A stretch of 64,000 nt of DNA, taken from assembly GCA_025937835.1 (NCBI GenBank), contig JAICQO010000025.1, forward strand, positions 1-64,000, in the 5' to 3' direction. The notes below the pieces were generated by a model. That model had not been told where the DNA came from. It saw only the letters and a program-made list of their open reading frames with translations, and searched no databases. Positions 63,569 through 64,000 of this stretch are shown here, piece by piece. This DNA is from Polyangiaceae bacterium. GTDB taxonomy: Bacteria > Myxococcota_A > Polyangia > Polyangiales > Polyangiaceae. The position numbers and the translations under genes are program-made. Each line of letters begins with the position of its first letter. Within the stretch, counting starts at the first letter, position 1.

Positions 63569-64000
63569 GTGGCTTTTCGACGACGCGCCTCGAAGAGCAG
63601 CTCTTCTATCCGTACGAGCCGTCGGGGACGTCGCTGTTCGCGGTGCTCGACGGCGCGCGCGATCGCGCCATCGGTCGGGCTCTCTCCGCACACACGGTCG
63701 AGTACGAGTCGCTCTTCTCCGGGCCAATCAGCTGGAGCTTGCGGGCGGCCTCTCCGCTGATCGCCAGGCTGATCCCGGGTGAGGACTTCACGCGACAGCT
63801 GATCGCCGAAGGCTGGGGACGCGCCTGGGGGATCTACCTCGCAAGCCCCGGCACGCTGCTCGGGGTGCGCAGACATCTCAGGACCCTGCTGCGTGTTCGC
63901 ATGGACAACGGGCAGAAGTGCTACTTCCGCTACTACGATCCGCGCGTCCTGCGCGCGTTCCTGCCGACCTGCACGCCGGAGCAGCTGCGCCAGATCTTCG
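63565..64000 (+). CDS. DUF4123 protein, type VI secretion adaptor (3' end off the window)
   Basis: 145 residues are visible and the frame is open at the right edge. The order LEEQLFYPYEPSGTSLFAVLDGAR, SLFSGPISWSLRAASPLIARLIPGEDFTRQLIAEGWGRAWGIYLASPGTLLGVRRHLRTLLRVRMDNGQKCYFRYYDPRVLRAFLPT is the DUF4123 signature. These adaptors (Tap/TEC proteins) load an effector onto VgrG in type VI secretion. A VgrG, PAAR or effector gene is expected on the right, outside the window. Confidence 0.85.
   Translation, partial: MSGFSTTRLEEQLFYPYEPSGTSLFAVLDGARDRAIGRALSAHTVEYESLFSGPISWSLRAASPLIARLIPGEDFTRQLIAEGWGRAWGIYLASPGTLLGVRRHLRTLLRVRMDNGQKCYFRYYDPRVLRAFLPTCTPEQLRQIF

Overview
The window is about 70% G+C, gene dense, and reads as chromosome of a myxobacterium of the Polyangia type (Sorangium/Polyangiaceae-like). 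Pointers are the many secreted lipoproteins with Gly/Thr/Ser-rich linkers after the lipobox, eukaryote-like Ser/Thr kinases, an ECF sigma factor, several histidine kinase/receiver genes, biomass-degrading enzymes, and paired haem-motif lipoprotein/DUF1552-type genes. The assignment is an inference from gene content; no rRNA or tRNA gene is present to anchor it.

Layout. 0-2.1 kb: an aromatic prenyltransferase (DMATS type, cut by the left edge) and an ECF sigma factor. 2.5-8.8 kb: a secreted lipoprotein/DUF1501-like pair followed by a possible short gene remnant, an XRE regulator, a LamG lipoprotein and an unknown gene. 8.9-13.7 kb: a minus-strand cluster of glutamine-synthetase-like ligase, iron alcohol dehydrogenase, aldehyde dehydrogenase and isochorismatase-like hydrolase, probably for amine or amino-alcohol catabolism. 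13.9-20.7 kb: GH8 glycosidase, a lipoprotein, a DUF3095 gene, a YdjM-like membrane protein and a large divergent protein kinase. 20.8-24.8 kb: pstSCAB phosphate uptake with a Pho-box-like site. 24.9-28.3 kb: histidine kinase, receiver-HDOD and receiver-degenerate HD-GYP. 28.5-38.8 kb: beta-propeller lipoprotein, flavin monooxygenase, GH5 glycosidase, a second haem-lipoprotein/DUF1552 pair, a CE15 glucuronoyl esterase and a small secreted protein. 38.9-49.4 kb: a complete MukBEF condensin operon (mukF-mukE-mukB with ATGA overlaps), preceded by an AAA ATPase, a GAF-EAL phosphodiesterase and a membrane hybrid histidine kinase. 49.6-64 kb: an alpha-oxoamine synthase-like enzyme, envelope proteins and lipoproteins, a protein kinase, a GYF_2-domain protein, an RlmN/Cfr-family methylase, an RRM protein, a cold-shock-domain protein, and at the right edge the start of a DUF4123 (type VI secretion adaptor) gene.

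How it fits together. Three secreted carbohydrate-active enzymes (GH8, GH5, CE15) fit a cellulose/hemicellulose degrader. The signalling genes point to control by phosphorylation and cyclic-di-GMP. The most notable system is MukBEF: all three subunits align by eye with the E. coli proteins in length, motifs and gene order, yet the surroundings are not gammaproteobacterial. No mobile element, CRISPR array, tRNA or rRNA was recognised.
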